A DNA stretch of 56,135 nt from Mesorhizobium tamadayense (GTDB lineage Bacteria > Pseudomonadota > Alphaproteobacteria > Rhizobiales > Rhizobiaceae): the NCBI RefSeq assembly GCF_003863365.1, contig NZ_RQXT01000047.1, positions 1 through 56,135 on the forward strand, read 5' to 3'. The translations under genes and the position numbers were made by a program. The notes under the pieces were generated by a model. The model did no database searches, was not told the DNA's origin, and saw only the letters and a list, made by a program, of their open reading frames with translations. Below are positions 35,913 through 45,158 of this stretch, one piece after another. Numbering within the stretch: the first letter of the stretch is position 1; each line of letters starts with the position of its first letter.

Positions 35913-35973
35913 ATCGATTCAAACCGTGTTCGCGGCGGCCGTCCGCCGCGCCGTTCCGATTCCGAGGATCCCC

Positions 35974-37020
35974 ATGCCCTATGTCGCCGCCGAGAACCGC
36001 TACGAGAAGATGATCTACAACCGCTGCGGGCGATCCGGCCTGAAGCTGCCGGCGATCTCGCTCGGGCTGTGGCACAATTTCGGCAACGACACGCCGCACA
36101 GGACCAAGCAGGCGATCGTGCGCATGGCGTTCGACCTCGGCATTACTCATTTCGACCTCGCCAACAATTACGGCCCGCCGCCCGGCTCGGCCGAGACCGC
36201 CTTCGGCGAGATACTACGCGCCGATTTCGCCGGCTATCGCGACGAAATGATCATCTCGACCAAGGCCGGCTACGAGATGTGGGCCGGCCCCTATGGCGAA
36301 TGGGGCAGCCGCAAATACATGCTGGCAAGCCTCGACCAGAGCCTCAAGCGGATGGCGCTCGACTATGTCGACATCTTCTACTCCCACCGTTTCGATCCAG
36401 AGACGCCGCTGGAAGAGACAATGGGCGCGCTCGACCATGCGGTCCGTTCCGGCAAGGCGCTCTATGCTGGCATCTCCTCCTACAATTCCCAGCGCACGCG
36501 CGAGGCGGCCGACATCCTGAAGCGGCTGGGCACGCCTTGCATCATCCATCAGCCAAGCTATTCGATGCTCAACCGCTGGGTCGAGGAGGATGGGTTGCTC
36601 GACGCGCTGGAGGGGTTGGGCATCGGCTCGATCGTGTTCTCGCCGCTGGCGCAGGGAATGCTGACCGACAAATATCTCGGCGGCATCCCCGAAGGCAGCC
36701 GCGCATCCCAAGGCAAGTCGCTGCGTCCGGCCTTCATCAACGACAAGTCGATAGCCAACATCCAGGCGCTGAATGCCATCGCCGGCCGCCGTGGACAGAC
36801 GCTAGCGCAGATGGCACTAGCCTGGGTGCTGCGCAAGGGACGCGTGACCACGGCGCTGATCGGCGCCAGCCGGCCGGAACAGGTCGAGGACTGTGTCGGC
36901 GCGCTCAAGGCGCTCGACTTCGGCGATGCCGAGCTCGTCGAGATCGACACCTACGCACGCGAGGCCGACATAAACCTTTGGGCGGCTTCCGCCGAGCGCA
37001 AGGGACCGCCGCGCAAGTAG
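35974..37020 (+). CDS. Aldo/keto reductase, YghZ-like
   Basis: A 348-residue reductase similar to L-glyceraldehyde 3-phosphate reductase (YghZ, AKR14). Catalytic residues are visible in ITHFDLANNYGPPPGSAE (Asp, Tyr), IISTKAGYEMW (Lys) and IFYSHRFDP (His). The C-terminal cofactor region is TTALIGASRPEQVEDCV. GAGGA lies six bases before the start at 35974. It is probably the last gene of the sugar operon. Confidence 0.88.
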   Translation: MPYVAAENRYEKMIYNRCGRSGLKLPAISLGLWHNFGNDTPHRTKQAIVRMAFDLGITHFDLANNYGPPPGSAETAFGEILRADFAGYRDEMIISTKAGYEMWAGPYGEWGSRKYMLASLDQSLKRMALDYVDIFYSHRFDPETPLEETMGALDHAVRSGKALYAGISSYNSQRTREAADILKRLGTPCIIHQPSYSMLNRWVEEDGLLDALEGLGIGSIVFSPLAQGMLTDKYLGGIPEGSRASQGKSLRPAFINDKSIANIQALNAIAGRRGQTLAQMALAWVLRKGRVTTALIGASRPEQVEDCVGALKALDFGDAELVEIDTYAREADINLWAASAERKGPPRK

Positions 37021-37146
37021 TGGCCGCGACGGGCGGCCACTGCGGAAACAGTGGCAAAAGTGCGCGTTCGTCGCTATCTCATGAACCAGAGACCGTTTGC
37101 GTGCACAATCGGCACGCGAAACGACGCGACGAGCGGAACGGGATAG

Positions 37147-37551
37147 ATGACGGCAAGGGATGCGCTGACCAAGAACCAGCTGTGCGTGCTCGAGAAGCTC
37201 GAGGCCGCCAGCGGGCCGCTCAGCGCCTATATGCTGCTCGACCAGCTGCGCGAGCGCGGCTTCCGGGCGCCGCTGCAGGTCTACCGCGCGCTCGACACGC
37301 TGGTGAAGTCGGGCTTCGTGCACCGGCTCGAAAGCCTCAACTCCTTCGTCGCCTGCGCCGAGCCGCACGACCACAGCCACTCCATGACCGCCTTTGCCAT
37401 CTGCGACAGCTGCGGCCAGGTGATCGAGATGTCCGACCACGATGTGGACCATCGGCTGGACGAGTGGGTGCGCTCGACCGGCTTCGCCGCCAAGAAGGCG
37501 GTGATCGAGTTTCGGGGGGTGTGCGCGAAGTGTCGGGCCGACGCGGCTTAG
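37147..37551 (+). CDS. zur: Fur-family regulator, Zur-like
   Basis: A 134-residue metal-sensing repressor. The winged helix occupies about residues 8-60 (LLDQLRERGFRAPLQVYRALDTLVKSGFVHRLES). Metal-binding signatures are EPHDHSHSM, CDSCG and CAKC. The twin CxxC zinc site and the HDHSH stretch suit Zur rather than Fur or Irr. No zinc-uptake gene is adjacent, so the name rests on motifs alone. Iron or peroxide sensing is less likely. Confidence 0.75.
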   Translation: MTARDALTKNQLCVLEKLEAASGPLSAYMLLDQLRERGFRAPLQVYRALDTLVKSGFVHRLESLNSFVACAEPHDHSHSMTAFAICDSCGQVIEMSDHDVDHRLDEWVRSTGFAAKKAVIEFRGVCAKCRADAA

Positions 37552-37552
37552 G

Positions 37553-37689
37553 TACGCCGATATTCAGGTGAGGCCGGCCTGCAAATGGCGCCTTCCTGCG
37601 CTTCCGGTGCTCACGTACTTAAGTACGCTCCGCTCCGGTTCTCGGAAGTCACCATTTTCGTCTCTGCCTGACCTGAATCTCGACGCACC
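37553..37689. repeat. Large dyad repeat, copy 3, between convergent genes
   Basis: It is nearly identical to copy 1, with ATTCAGGTGAGGCC and GCCTGACCTGAAT ends, the central GTACTTAAGTAC dyad and GCTCCGCTCCGGTTCTCGGAA. It fills the space between the convergent zur-like and polA genes. Confidence 0.8.
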
Positions 37690-37703
37690 TGGAGAGCGCG
37701 AGC

Positions 37704-40652
37704 CTAGTGCGCCTCGTCCCAGTTGTTTGCGGCGCGGGCGTCGACGTGCAGCGGCACCGACATCGAGACGGCCGGCATCGGCGCGTTCTCCATCACGCGG
37801 CGCACGACAAGGATCGTCGCCTCGACCTCCGCTTCCACCGTCTCGAAGATCAGCTCGTCATGCACCTGCAAGAGCATGCGGGCCGAGAGCTTCGCCTTCT
37901 CCAACGCCTCTTCCATATGCACCATGGCGCGGCGGATGATGTCGGCTGCGGTACCCTGCAGCCTGGCGTTGATCGAGGCGCGCTCGTTGAAGGCTCGGAT
38001 CGAGGGGTTGGACGACCTTATCTCCGGATAGTGGATGCGGCGGCCGAAGATGGTCTCGACGAAACCGTATTCGCGCGCATAGGCCTTGGTTTCCTCGATA
38101 TAGTCGCGGATACCCGGGAAGCGCTCGAAGTAGCGCTTGATATAGGCGCTCGCTTCCTCGCGCGGGATCGACAGCTGGTTGGCGAGGCCGAAGGCCGAGA
38201 TGCCGTAGATGATGCCGAAATTGATCGCCTTGGCGCGCCGGCGCACTTCCGAAGGCATGCCTTCGACCGGCACGTTGAACATTTCCGACGCGGTGATGGC
38301 GTGGATGTCGGCGCCGTCGGCGAAGGCCTGCTTGAGCTGCGGGATCTCGGCGACATGGGCCAGTACGCGCAATTCGATCTGGCTGTAATCGGCCGAGACC
38401 AGCTTGTGGCCTTTTTCGGCGATGAAGGCGGTCCTGATCTTGCGGCCCTCGGCGGTGCGCACCGGGATGTTCTGCAGGTTGGGGTCGGAAGACGACAGGC
38501 GTCCGGTCGTCGTCGCGGCCAGCGCGTATGAGGTGTGGACGCGGTTGGTGCCGGGATTGATGAAGCCGGGCAAGGCGTCGGTGTAGGTCGATTTCAGCTT
38601 GGTGAGCTGGCGCCAGTCGACGATCTTGCGCGGCAGCTCGTGGCCTTCGGCGGCAAGGTCTTCCAGCAGTTGTGCTGTGGTCGACCACTGGCCGGTCTTG
38701 GTCTTAGAGCCGCCCGGCAGGCCCATCCTGCCGAAAAGGATGTCGCCGAGCTGCTTCGGCGAGCCGATGTTGATGCGCTCGCCGACGATCCCGTAGATCT
38801 CCTCCTCGACACGGGCAGCACCCTGCGCCAGCTCGCCCGACAGCCTGGACAGGATCTGGCGGTCGACCGAAATGCCGCGCTGTTCCATGCGGGCGAGCAC
38901 CGGGACCAGCGGCCGTTCCAGCCGCTCATAGACGGAAACGAGGCCCTTGGCGGCGAGCCGGGGCTTCAGCAACTGCCAGAGCCTCAGCGCGATATCGGCC
39001 TGTTCGGCGGCGTAGGCCGTCGCCCTCCCTATATCGACCTGTTCGAAGCCGACGGCGTTCCTTCCCGATCCGGCAAGCTCCTTCTTCGAGGCTGGAGCAT
39101 GGCCCAGCCATTTCTCCGAAAGCCCGATCAGGTCGTGACCGCCCGACGTGCCGGCATCGAGCACATAGGAGATCAGCATCGTGTCGTCGAATGGTCCGAT
39201 CTCGATGCCGTGCCGGCTCATCACAATGAGATCGTATTTCAGGTCCTGCACGATCTTGAGAACCGACTTGTCCTCGAGCAGCGGCTTGAGCAGCGCCAGC
39301 GCTTCGCGAACCGGGATCTGGTCCGACAGCAGGCCGCCGCCAAGCAGGTCGCCGTTGCCGCTCGTGTGGGCGAGGGGCACGTAGGCGGCCCGGCCCGGCG
39401 CGATTGCCATGGACAGGCCGATCAAGTCGGCCCGCATCGGGTCGGACGAGGTGGTCTCGGTGTCGAAGGCGAGGATGCCGGCCTCCGTCGCCTCGGCGAT
39501 CCAATCCTTCAGAGCCGCCGTATCGCGAATGGCGACATAGGCCGAGGGATCGATCTTGCGCGCTGTCGCCTGCTCGAGGCGAAGGGCTGAGAGCAGGGAC
39601 GGCGTGTCGCCCTGCGGCGGCGCGTCCTCGGGCCTTGCGGCCGGCTTCTCGGCGCCGTTCGGCGTAGCCGCGATCGTTGGCGCGCCGGCGCCGACATCGG
39701 GCCCGTGCGCGGCATCGGCGCGCTCGATGGTCACCGGCGTGGCCTGGACGTCGGCGATCTCGGTCCCGGTCGCCTCCGCGACGCGGCGGGTCAGCGTGGT
39801 GAATTCCATCGTCTTGAGGAAGCCGATCAGCTTCGGCCCGTCCGGAGCATGCAGCACAAGGTCGTCCAGCCCCTCTTTCAGCGGCACGTCGTTTTTCAGC
39901 ATCACCAACTCGCGCGAGATGCGTGCCTTATCGGCATTGGCGATGATCGATTCGCGCCGTTTGTCCTGCTTGATCTCGCCGGCGCGCGCGAGCAGCCCGT
40001 CCAAGTTGCCGAACTGCTCCAGAAGCTGAGCCGCGGTCTTCGGTCCGATACCCGGCACGCCGGGCACGTTGTCGACCGAGTCGCCGGTCAGCGCCTGCAG
40101 ATCGATCATCTTTTGCGGCGGCACGCCCCATTTCTCGACCACCTGGGGAACGCCGATGTGGCGATCCTTCATCGGGTCGTACATGCTGACCATGGCGCCG
40201 ACCAGCTGCATCAGGTCCTTGTCGGAAGAGACGATGGTGGTGTCGCCGCCGGCTTCGCAAGCCAATCGGCAATAGGTGGCGATGATGTCGTCGGCCTCGA
40301 AGCCCTCCATCTCGATGCAGGGAACATTGAAGGCCGCAGTCGCCTGGCGGATCAGGCCGAATTGCGGGATGAGGTCTTCCGGCGGCGCCGAGCGGTTGGC
40401 CTTGTATTCGGGATAGAGCTCGTTGCGGAAGGTTTTCGAGGAATAGTCGAAGATGACGGCGAAATGCGTCGGCGCGATGCCGACATCGGTGTGGCGGGCA
40501 TCCTGCATCAGCTTCCACACCATGTTGCAGAAGCCGAGCACGGCGCTGGTCGGCAGGCCATCGGACTTGCGGCTGAGCGGCGGCAGCGCGTGGTAGGCGC
40601 GGAAAATGTAGCCGGAGCCGTCGACGAGGAAGAGGTGATCGCCTTTTTTCAT
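37704..40652 (-). CDS. polA: DNA polymerase I
   Basis: A 982-residue repair and Okazaki-fragment polymerase. Residues 1-290 are the 5'-3' nuclease (LFLVDGSGYIFRAYHA, GFEADDIIATY, SSDKDLMQLV, VPGIGPKTAAQLLEQFG). The 3'-5' exonuclease domain follows, with LAFDTETTSSDP (Exo I) and LKYD (Exo II). At Exo III the sequence is YAAEQAD, whereas the usual motif has Asp at the Gln position. The polymerase domain has DYSQIELRVLAH (motif A), RRRAKAINFGIIYG (O-helix) and LQVHDELIFE (motif C). The ATG at 40652 fits other rhizobial PolA starts, KKGDHLFLVDGSGY. It is convergent with the zur-like gene. Confidence 0.96.
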   Translation of the reverse strand: MKKGDHLFLVDGSGYIFRAYHALPPLSRKSDGLPTSAVLGFCNMVWKLMQDARHTDVGIAPTHFAVIFDYSSKTFRNELYPEYKANRSAPPEDLIPQFGLIRQATAAFNVPCIEMEGFEADDIIATYCRLACEAGGDTTIVSSDKDLMQLVGAMVSMYDPMKDRHIGVPQVVEKWGVPPQKMIDLQALTGDSVDNVPGVPGIGPKTAAQLLEQFGNLDGLLARAGEIKQDKRRESIIANADKARISRELVMLKNDVPLKEGLDDLVLHAPDGPKLIGFLKTMEFTTLTRRVAEATGTEIADVQATPVTIERADAAHGPDVGAGAPTIAATPNGAEKPAARPEDAPPQGDTPSLLSALRLEQATARKIDPSAYVAIRDTAALKDWIAEATEAGILAFDTETTSSDPMRADLIGLSMAIAPGRAAYVPLAHTSGNGDLLGGGLLSDQIPVREALALLKPLLEDKSVLKIVQDLKYDLIVMSRHGIEIGPFDDTMLISYVLDAGTSGGHDLIGLSEKWLGHAPASKKELAGSGRNAVGFEQVDIGRATAYAAEQADIALRLWQLLKPRLAAKGLVSVYERLERPLVPVLARMEQRGISVDRQILSRLSGELAQGAARVEEEIYGIVGERINIGSPKQLGDILFGRMGLPGGSKTKTGQWSTTAQLLEDLAAEGHELPRKIVDWRQLTKLKSTYTDALPGFINPGTNRVHTSYALAATTTGRLSSSDPNLQNIPVRTAEGRKIRTAFIAEKGHKLVSADYSQIELRVLAHVAEIPQLKQAFADGADIHAITASEMFNVPVEGMPSEVRRRAKAINFGIIYGISAFGLANQLSIPREEASAYIKRYFERFPGIRDYIEETKAYAREYGFVETIFGRRIHYPEIRSSNPSIRAFNERASINARLQGTAADIIRRAMVHMEEALEKAKLSARMLLQVHDELIFETVEAEVEATILVVRRVMENAPMPAVSMSVPLHVDARAANNWDEAH

Positions 40653-40831
40653 GCCGGCAGGGATAGCGCGGCCAAGCTTCGCGGTCCATGCCAAAGGCTG
40701 CGCAAACCACCGGTTCCGGCAACACCCCTGACAGACACTGTCTCGGGCAAATCGCGCCGCTCACGGGCATGTTACAAAAGTGTAATCTTCGTGCCCTTGA
40801 ATCGCCACGTTCACAGACCCAAATACCGAGC

Positions 40832-40978
40832 ATCGGCAATTTTCCGCCGACGTCCGGAGTAAGGCCCGTCCCCCGCCTATCCCGGGCAGCTGCGGCAGCC
40901 TATCCCCCCTCTCCGGGCTGCCGCAACGTTTCGAGTAAAGACCGCCGTGGTTCCCCCTCCACCACGGCGGTTCTTTTT
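40832..40978 (+). ncRNA. Candidate small RNA beside polA, with terminator
   Basis: There is no open frame here, but an intrinsic terminator (40941-40971 stem plus T-run) has no gene before it on the plus strand. Upstream is a second strong hairpin (GCGGCAGCC with GGCTGCCGC) whose loop is C-rich (ATCCCCCCTCTCC). The terminator loop (TCCCCCTCC) is also C-rich. Such anti-Shine-Dalgarno loops are typical of regulatory RNAs in alphaproteobacteria. A possible promoter reads TTGAAT, 18 bases, CAAATA just before 40832. Size would be about 147 bases. The family is not identified. Confidence 0.42.
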
Positions 40979-40980
40979 TT
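40941..40980 (+). terminator. Orphan intrinsic terminator, plus strand
   Basis: ACCGCCGTGGT pairs with ACCACGGCGGT over 11 bp with a 9-base C-rich loop, followed by TTCTTTTTTT. No protein gene ends upstream on this strand, supporting a small RNA. Confidence 0.85.
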
Positions 40981-41089
40981 GCCCTGCAGCCTGCGTGTTA
41001 CCGACAGCCCGAGCTCGTGGTCCAACGATCACGGCTTTGCGTTTTCTGCTCGCCCCTTTAGGGTCGGGCCAGAATCGAAAGGCTGAAAA

Positions 41090-42475
41090 ATGTCCAGAAT
41101 CTCCCCCGTCCTCGACCGTCTCGACCAGAATCTCGACCAGAGCCTGGAGCGGCTTTTCGGCCTGCTCGGCATCAAGTCGATATCCACCGACCCGGCCTTT
41201 GCCGCCGATTGCCGCAAGGGCGCCGAATGGCTGGCGGCCGAGCTTAAGCTGATCGGCTTCGACGCCAGCGTGCGCGACACGCCTGGACATCCGATGGTGG
41301 TGGCGCATCACGAAGGGCCGGCCGGCGCGCCGCATGTGCTGTTCTATGGCCACTACGACGTGCAGCCGGTCGATCCGATTGAGCTTTGGGAAACCGATCC
41401 GTTCGCGCCGTCGGTCAAGGAGATCGAGCCCGGCCGCAAGGTGATCACGGGGCGCGGCTCGGCCGACGACAAGGGTCAGCTGATGACCTTCGTCGAGGCC
41501 TGCCGCGCCTGGAAGCAGGTGCATGGCAATCTGCCGTGCCACGTCACCATCCTGTTCGAGGGCGAGGAGGAGTCCGGCTCGCCATCGCTGAAGCCGTTCC
41601 TCGAGGCGAACGCCGCCGAGCTGAAGGCGGATTTCGCGCTGGTCTGCGACACCAGCATGTGGAACCGCGAGACGCCGTCGATCTGCGTGTCGCTGCGCGG
41701 CATGGTCGGCGAGGAGATCACCGTCAGGGCCGCCAGTCGCGATCTGCATTCAGGCCTCTATGGCGGCCCGGCCGCCAATCCGATCCGGATCCTGGCCAGG
41801 ATCCTCGCCGACGTCCATGACAAGGACGGCCGCGTCACCATCCCGGGCTTCTATGACGGTGTCGAGGAGACGCCTTCGCAGGTGCTGAAATCCTGGGAGG
41901 GTCTTGGCGAGACCGCCGAGACTTTCCTTGGACCGGTCGGGCTTTCCATTCCCGCCGGCGAAAAGGGCCGCTCGGTGCTCGAGCTCACCTGGGCGCGGCC
42001 GACGGCCGAATTCAACGGCATCATCGGCGGCTACACCGGCAAGGGGTTCAAGACGGTGATCGCGGCGGAAGCCTCGGCGAAAGTGTCGTTCCGGCTCGTC
42101 CACAAGCAGGATCCGAAGAAGATCCGCGCCGCCTTCCAGGCTTTCGTGCGCGACCGCATTCCGGCCGACTGCTTGGTCGAGTTCCATCCGCATGGCGGCT
42201 CGCCGGCGATACAGCTTTCCTACGACTCGCCATTCCTGGCCAAGGCCAAGGATGCGCTCTCCGACGAATGGGAGAAGCAGGCCATCACCACCGGCGGCGG
42301 CGGCTCTATTCCTGTCGTCGGCGATTTCCAGACCTATCTCGGCATGGAATCGCTGCTGGTCGGCTTCGGCCTCGACGACGACCGCATCCATTCGCCAAAC
42401 GAGAAGTACGAGCTGACCTCCTTTCATAAGGGGCAGCGTTCCTGGGCGCGTATTCTCGATGCGCTGACGCGCTGA
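41090..42475 (+). CDS. M20 family dipeptidase/metallopeptidase
   Basis: A 461-residue di-zinc peptidase. Metal and catalytic residues are visible in GHYDVQPV (His, catalytic Asp), GSADDKGQ (bridging Asp), FEGEEESGS (catalytic Glu and ligand Glu), VCDTSMWN (Asp) and a late His in IHSPNEKYEL. The dimerisation lid spans about residues 215-375 with RDLHSGLYGGPAANPI. Length and motifs fit the carnosinase-like branch (M20A/F). It follows the candidate small RNA. A terminator lies 25 bases after the stop. Confidence 0.92.
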   Translation: MSRISPVLDRLDQNLDQSLERLFGLLGIKSISTDPAFAADCRKGAEWLAAELKLIGFDASVRDTPGHPMVVAHHEGPAGAPHVLFYGHYDVQPVDPIELWETDPFAPSVKEIEPGRKVITGRGSADDKGQLMTFVEACRAWKQVHGNLPCHVTILFEGEEESGSPSLKPFLEANAAELKADFALVCDTSMWNRETPSICVSLRGMVGEEITVRAASRDLHSGLYGGPAANPIRILARILADVHDKDGRVTIPGFYDGVEETPSQVLKSWEGLGETAETFLGPVGLSIPAGEKGRSVLELTWARPTAEFNGIIGGYTGKGFKTVIAAEASAKVSFRLVHKQDPKKIRAAFQAFVRDRIPADCLVEFHPHGGSPAIQLSYDSPFLAKAKDALSDEWEKQAITTGGGGSIPVVGDFQTYLGMESLLVGFGLDDDRIHSPNEKYELTSFHKGQRSWARILDALTR

Positions 42476-42499
42476 GGCGAACGCGCGGAAGGCGTGAAG

Positions 42500-42522
42500 A
42501 TCAACTTTCTGTTGATTTTTTT
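42500..42522 (+). terminator. Intrinsic terminator after M20 peptidase gene
   Basis: ATCAAC, TTTCT loop, GTTGAT and a run of Ts (42516-42522). The stem is only 6 bp, but the T-run and location fit. Confidence 0.6.
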
Positions 42523-42621
42523 CCGGATCGCGGCAAGGACGGGTTTTCTAACGCAATGTGCAGCATCCTTTGCGTGTCCCAAAGGATACACGGCGCTGCA
42601 GGCCGCGATCCGGAGAAGAGA

Positions 42622-43242
42622 ATGACCGACATCCGTTTCCACAAGAACGATCTGCCGGACCTGTCCCACTACAATGTCGGGGCGGTGGCCATCGACACGG
42701 AAACGTTGGGTCTGAACCCGCATCGCGACCGGCTCTGCGTGGTGCAGATCTCGCCCGGCGACGGCAGCGCCGACGTCATCCAGATCGCGCCGGGCCAGAA
42801 GGAGGCGCCCAACCTCGTCAGCCTTCTCAGGAACGACGCCGTGATGAAGTTGTTTCACTACGGCCGTTTCGACATTGCTGTCCTTTATCACGCTTTCGGC
42901 GTCATGGCCGAGCCGGTTTTCTGCACCAAGATCGCCTCGCGGCTGACCCGCACCTACACCGACCGCCACGGGCTGAAGGATCTCTGCAACGAACTGCTCG
43001 GCATCGGCCTCTCCAAGGCGCAGCAATCGTCGGACTGGGCGGCGGAAACGCTGTCGCCCGAGCAGCTCGAATATGCCGCCTCCGACGTGCTCTACCTGCA
43101 CCGGCTGCGCGAGGTTCTGGCAGCGCGGCTGGCGCGCGAGGATCGCACCAAGGAGGCCGAAGCCTGCTTCCGTTTCCTGCCGACGAGGGCCAAGCTCGAC
43201 CTGATGGGCTGGGCGGAAGAGGATATCTTCGCGCACAGCTGA
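42622..43242 (+). CDS. Ribonuclease D-type 3'-5' exoribonuclease, short form
   Basis: A 206-residue DEDDy exonuclease. The motifs are AIDTETLG (Asp, Glu), HYGRFDIAVL (Asp) and EYAASDVLYL (Tyr and last Asp). HRC domains found in full-length RNase D are absent, which is usual in many alphaproteobacteria. It likely trims tRNA or other RNA ends. CGGAGAAGAG precedes the start at 42622. Confidence 0.9.
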   Translation: MTDIRFHKNDLPDLSHYNVGAVAIDTETLGLNPHRDRLCVVQISPGDGSADVIQIAPGQKEAPNLVSLLRNDAVMKLFHYGRFDIAVLYHAFGVMAEPVFCTKIASRLTRTYTDRHGLKDLCNELLGIGLSKAQQSSDWAAETLSPEQLEYAASDVLYLHRLREVLAARLAREDRTKEAEACFRFLPTRAKLDLMGWAEEDIFAHS

Positions 43243-43309
43243 CGGAACCCGGCGCGTCGAGCGACGTTCCTACCGGTCCATTGTCGGAGTGAGATGGGGA
43301 GGGAATGAA

Positions 43310-43516
43310 ATGGCAGAGCGCAAACCGATAGCGAGCGCGCCGAAGGACGGCTCCAAGGTCACCATCATGTGGACGGACGGCGACGGCGTGGTCAACGAAT
43401 CCGTCGGCCAATATCGCGACGGCGGCTGGTGGGTCTACACCGACAGCAACACGCAAAAGAAGGTCGATCCGACGAGCTGGCGGCCGGCTTCGGGCGACGA
43501 CGACGAGCAGCAGTGA
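43310..43516 (+). CDS. Small conserved protein with SAPKDG motif
   Basis: A 68-residue protein: KPIASAPKDGSKVTIMWTDGDG, then DGGWWVYTD and SWRPASG. This IxSAPKDGxxV...W pattern is common in short rhizobial and phage proteins near DUF551. GGGGAGGGA lies 6 bases before the ATG at 43310. Two other upstream ATGs are less likely. It is acidic at the C-terminus (GDDDEQQ). Function unknown. Confidence 0.72.
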   Translation: MAERKPIASAPKDGSKVTIMWTDGDGVVNESVGQYRDGGWWVYTDSNTQKKVDPTSWRPASGDDDEQQ

Positions 43517-43616
43517 CCTCGCTGGCGCGGACAATCACTTTCGCATAGCTTGAAGCCGTTGATCCCGAAGGCGATTCGGAGCCTTCGCTTTCGTCGCTTG
43601 CCCGGAGGAAACCTGC

Positions 43617-43871
43617 ATGGGTATCGAAAGTCTTGTCGTCTTCATCATCATCGGCGCCATCGCCGGGTGGCTTGCCGGCCTGATCGTGTCGGGCTTCGGC
43701 TTCGGCCTGATCGGCAACATCGTCGTCGGCATCATCGGCGCCTTCATCGCCGGCTGGCTCTTCCCGAGATTGGGCTTCGCCATCGGCGGCGGCATACTGG
43801 CGTCGATCATCAATGCCACGATCGGCGCCATCATCCTTTTGCTTATCGTCAAGGTCTTGAAACGAGCGTGA
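43617..43871 (+). CDS. GlsB/YeaQ/YmgE family membrane protein
   Basis: An 84-residue, three-helix membrane protein with the family pattern IIIGAIAGWLAGLIVSGFGFGLIGNIVVGIIGAFIAGWLF. Glycine-rich helices are typical. It belongs to the transglycosylase-associated family, whose role is unclear but often stress-linked. CCCGGAGGAAA gives a good ribosome site. Confidence 0.88.
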   Translation: MGIESLVVFIIIGAIAGWLAGLIVSGFGFGLIGNIVVGIIGAFIAGWLFPRLGFAIGGGILASIINATIGAIILLLIVKVLKRA

Positions 43872-43894
43872 GGCACGATCCGGAAAGGGGCGCG

Positions 43895-44041
43895 ATGAGA
43901 CAGAACATGCTCTATCTCATCATCGGCGCGCTGGTCGTCGTGGTCATCGCGCTCGGCGTCTACATCTATCGCGAACAGACGAGACCGAAAGGCGTGGAGC
44001 TCAAGATCGACGACAAGGGCATTTCGATCCAGCAGAATTGA
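43895..44041 (+). CDS. Small single-helix membrane protein
   Basis: A 48-residue protein beginning at 43895 with GGAAAGGGG upstream. One membrane helix (LYLIIGALVVVVIALGVYIY) is followed by a short hydrophilic tail (REQTRPKGVELKIDDKGISIQQN). Similar short proteins occur widely in Rhizobiales. It lies 23 bases after the GlsB-type gene, probably in one transcript. Function unknown. Confidence 0.7.
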   Translation: MRQNMLYLIIGALVVVVIALGVYIYREQTRPKGVELKIDDKGISIQQN

Positions 44042-44162
44042 AAGGCGCTGCGCCGGCATCGCGCGGCTTGACCGACCTATTCCGAACAGGCTTCTTGCGT
44101 TCGATTCCATCCGCTGGGGGGCGGCGGCGCATCGTGTCGATATCTCGTCTCAGGTCAGGCAA

Positions 44163-45158
44163 ATGATACCCCGGATTGATTTCGAGGCTACCGGTGCCGT
44201 GAGCGAAGCGCTCGGCGCGATCGGGCGCACGGAGGATCTGCGCTTTTCGCCCGACAACCGGCTGCTTGCCGTAGCCGGATATTCGCACAGGCGCTGCCTG
44301 ATCCTGAAGCTGGACATCGAGCCGGGCGTGCCCAGGATTGCGATCAGCGGTTTCATGGAGCTGAAATCGGAAAGCATGGGCGAGGTGCATGGCCTCGATT
44401 TCATCGACAACCGGACTTTTGTGGTTGCCAATCGCGATGGACTAATTGCGGTCTTCGCCCTGCCGCAAGGCGAACCGGCTGGACAATGCCGCGAGATCGC
44501 CCCGCTTCGTCTGATCAAAGGCAGCCGGTTCTGCAAGCTGAGATCGCCCGGCTCGGTCGCCGTCAAGCGGGAGCCACATGGTCGTTTCAGCCTGCTGGTC
44601 TGCAACAACTACAAGCATCGGGTCACCCGCCATGTGGTCCATCGGCGATTGCGGTACCGCGCCCTGTGGAACCAGGTCATGCTGGAGCAGGGCCTCAATA
44701 TCCCGGACGGCATCGCGCTCAGCCATGACGGGCGGTGGGTCGCCGTCAGCAGCCACGGCACCAACGACGTCAAGATCTACGACATGTCGGCGCCGCTCGG
44801 CCGCGGGACCCAATCCGCCGGTGCCCTGGAAAATGCCAACTACCCGCATGGCCTGCGCTTCACGCAAGACGGCGGCCACATCCTTGTCGCCGACGCGGGC
44901 AGCCCGATGGTTCACGTCTATGCCAGCAACGGCGACTGGAGGGGACGCCGCGCGCCCTTTCGTTCGGTCGCCGTGCTGGACGAGGAGACTTTCCTGCGTG
45001 GCAGGGCCAATGTCGAGGAAGGCGGGCCGAAGGGCCTCGACATCGACAGGTCGAACAGCATCGTCGCGGTCACCTGTCAGGAACAGACGCTTGCTTTCTA
45101 TGGCCTGTCATCGATCGTCGGTCGAAGGGCAGCGGAGCCTGAGTGCAGCGTTCCTTGA
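44163..45158 (+). CDS. Beta-propeller (YncE/lactonase-like) protein of unknown function
   Basis: A 331-residue soluble protein with repeated strand patterns: TEDLRFSPDNRLLAVAGY, VHGLDFIDNRTFVVANRDG, PDGIALSHDGRWVAVSSHGTNDVKIYDM, PHGLRFTQDGGHILVADAGSPMVHVY and PKGLDIDRSNSIVAVTC. These suggest a propeller of six or seven blades. No signal peptide and no metal motif are evident. It may bind or hydrolyse a small molecule. No strong ribosome site precedes the ATG at 44163. The neighbours give no clue. Confidence 0.7.
   Translation: MIPRIDFEATGAVSEALGAIGRTEDLRFSPDNRLLAVAGYSHRRCLILKLDIEPGVPRIAISGFMELKSESMGEVHGLDFIDNRTFVVANRDGLIAVFALPQGEPAGQCREIAPLRLIKGSRFCKLRSPGSVAVKREPHGRFSLLVCNNYKHRVTRHVVHRRLRYRALWNQVMLEQGLNIPDGIALSHDGRWVAVSSHGTNDVKIYDMSAPLGRGTQSAGALENANYPHGLRFTQDGGHILVADAGSPMVHVYASNGDWRGRRAPFRSVAVLDEETFLRGRANVEEGGPKGLDIDRSNSIVAVTCQEQTLAFYGLSSIVGRRAAEPECSVP

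Noticed and set aside
34666..37020. A 784-codon plus-strand frame suggesting a fusion protein
   Set aside because: It joins an out-of-frame reading of the Gfo/Idh gene to the aldo/keto reductase. Both true genes have their own starts and ribosome sites.
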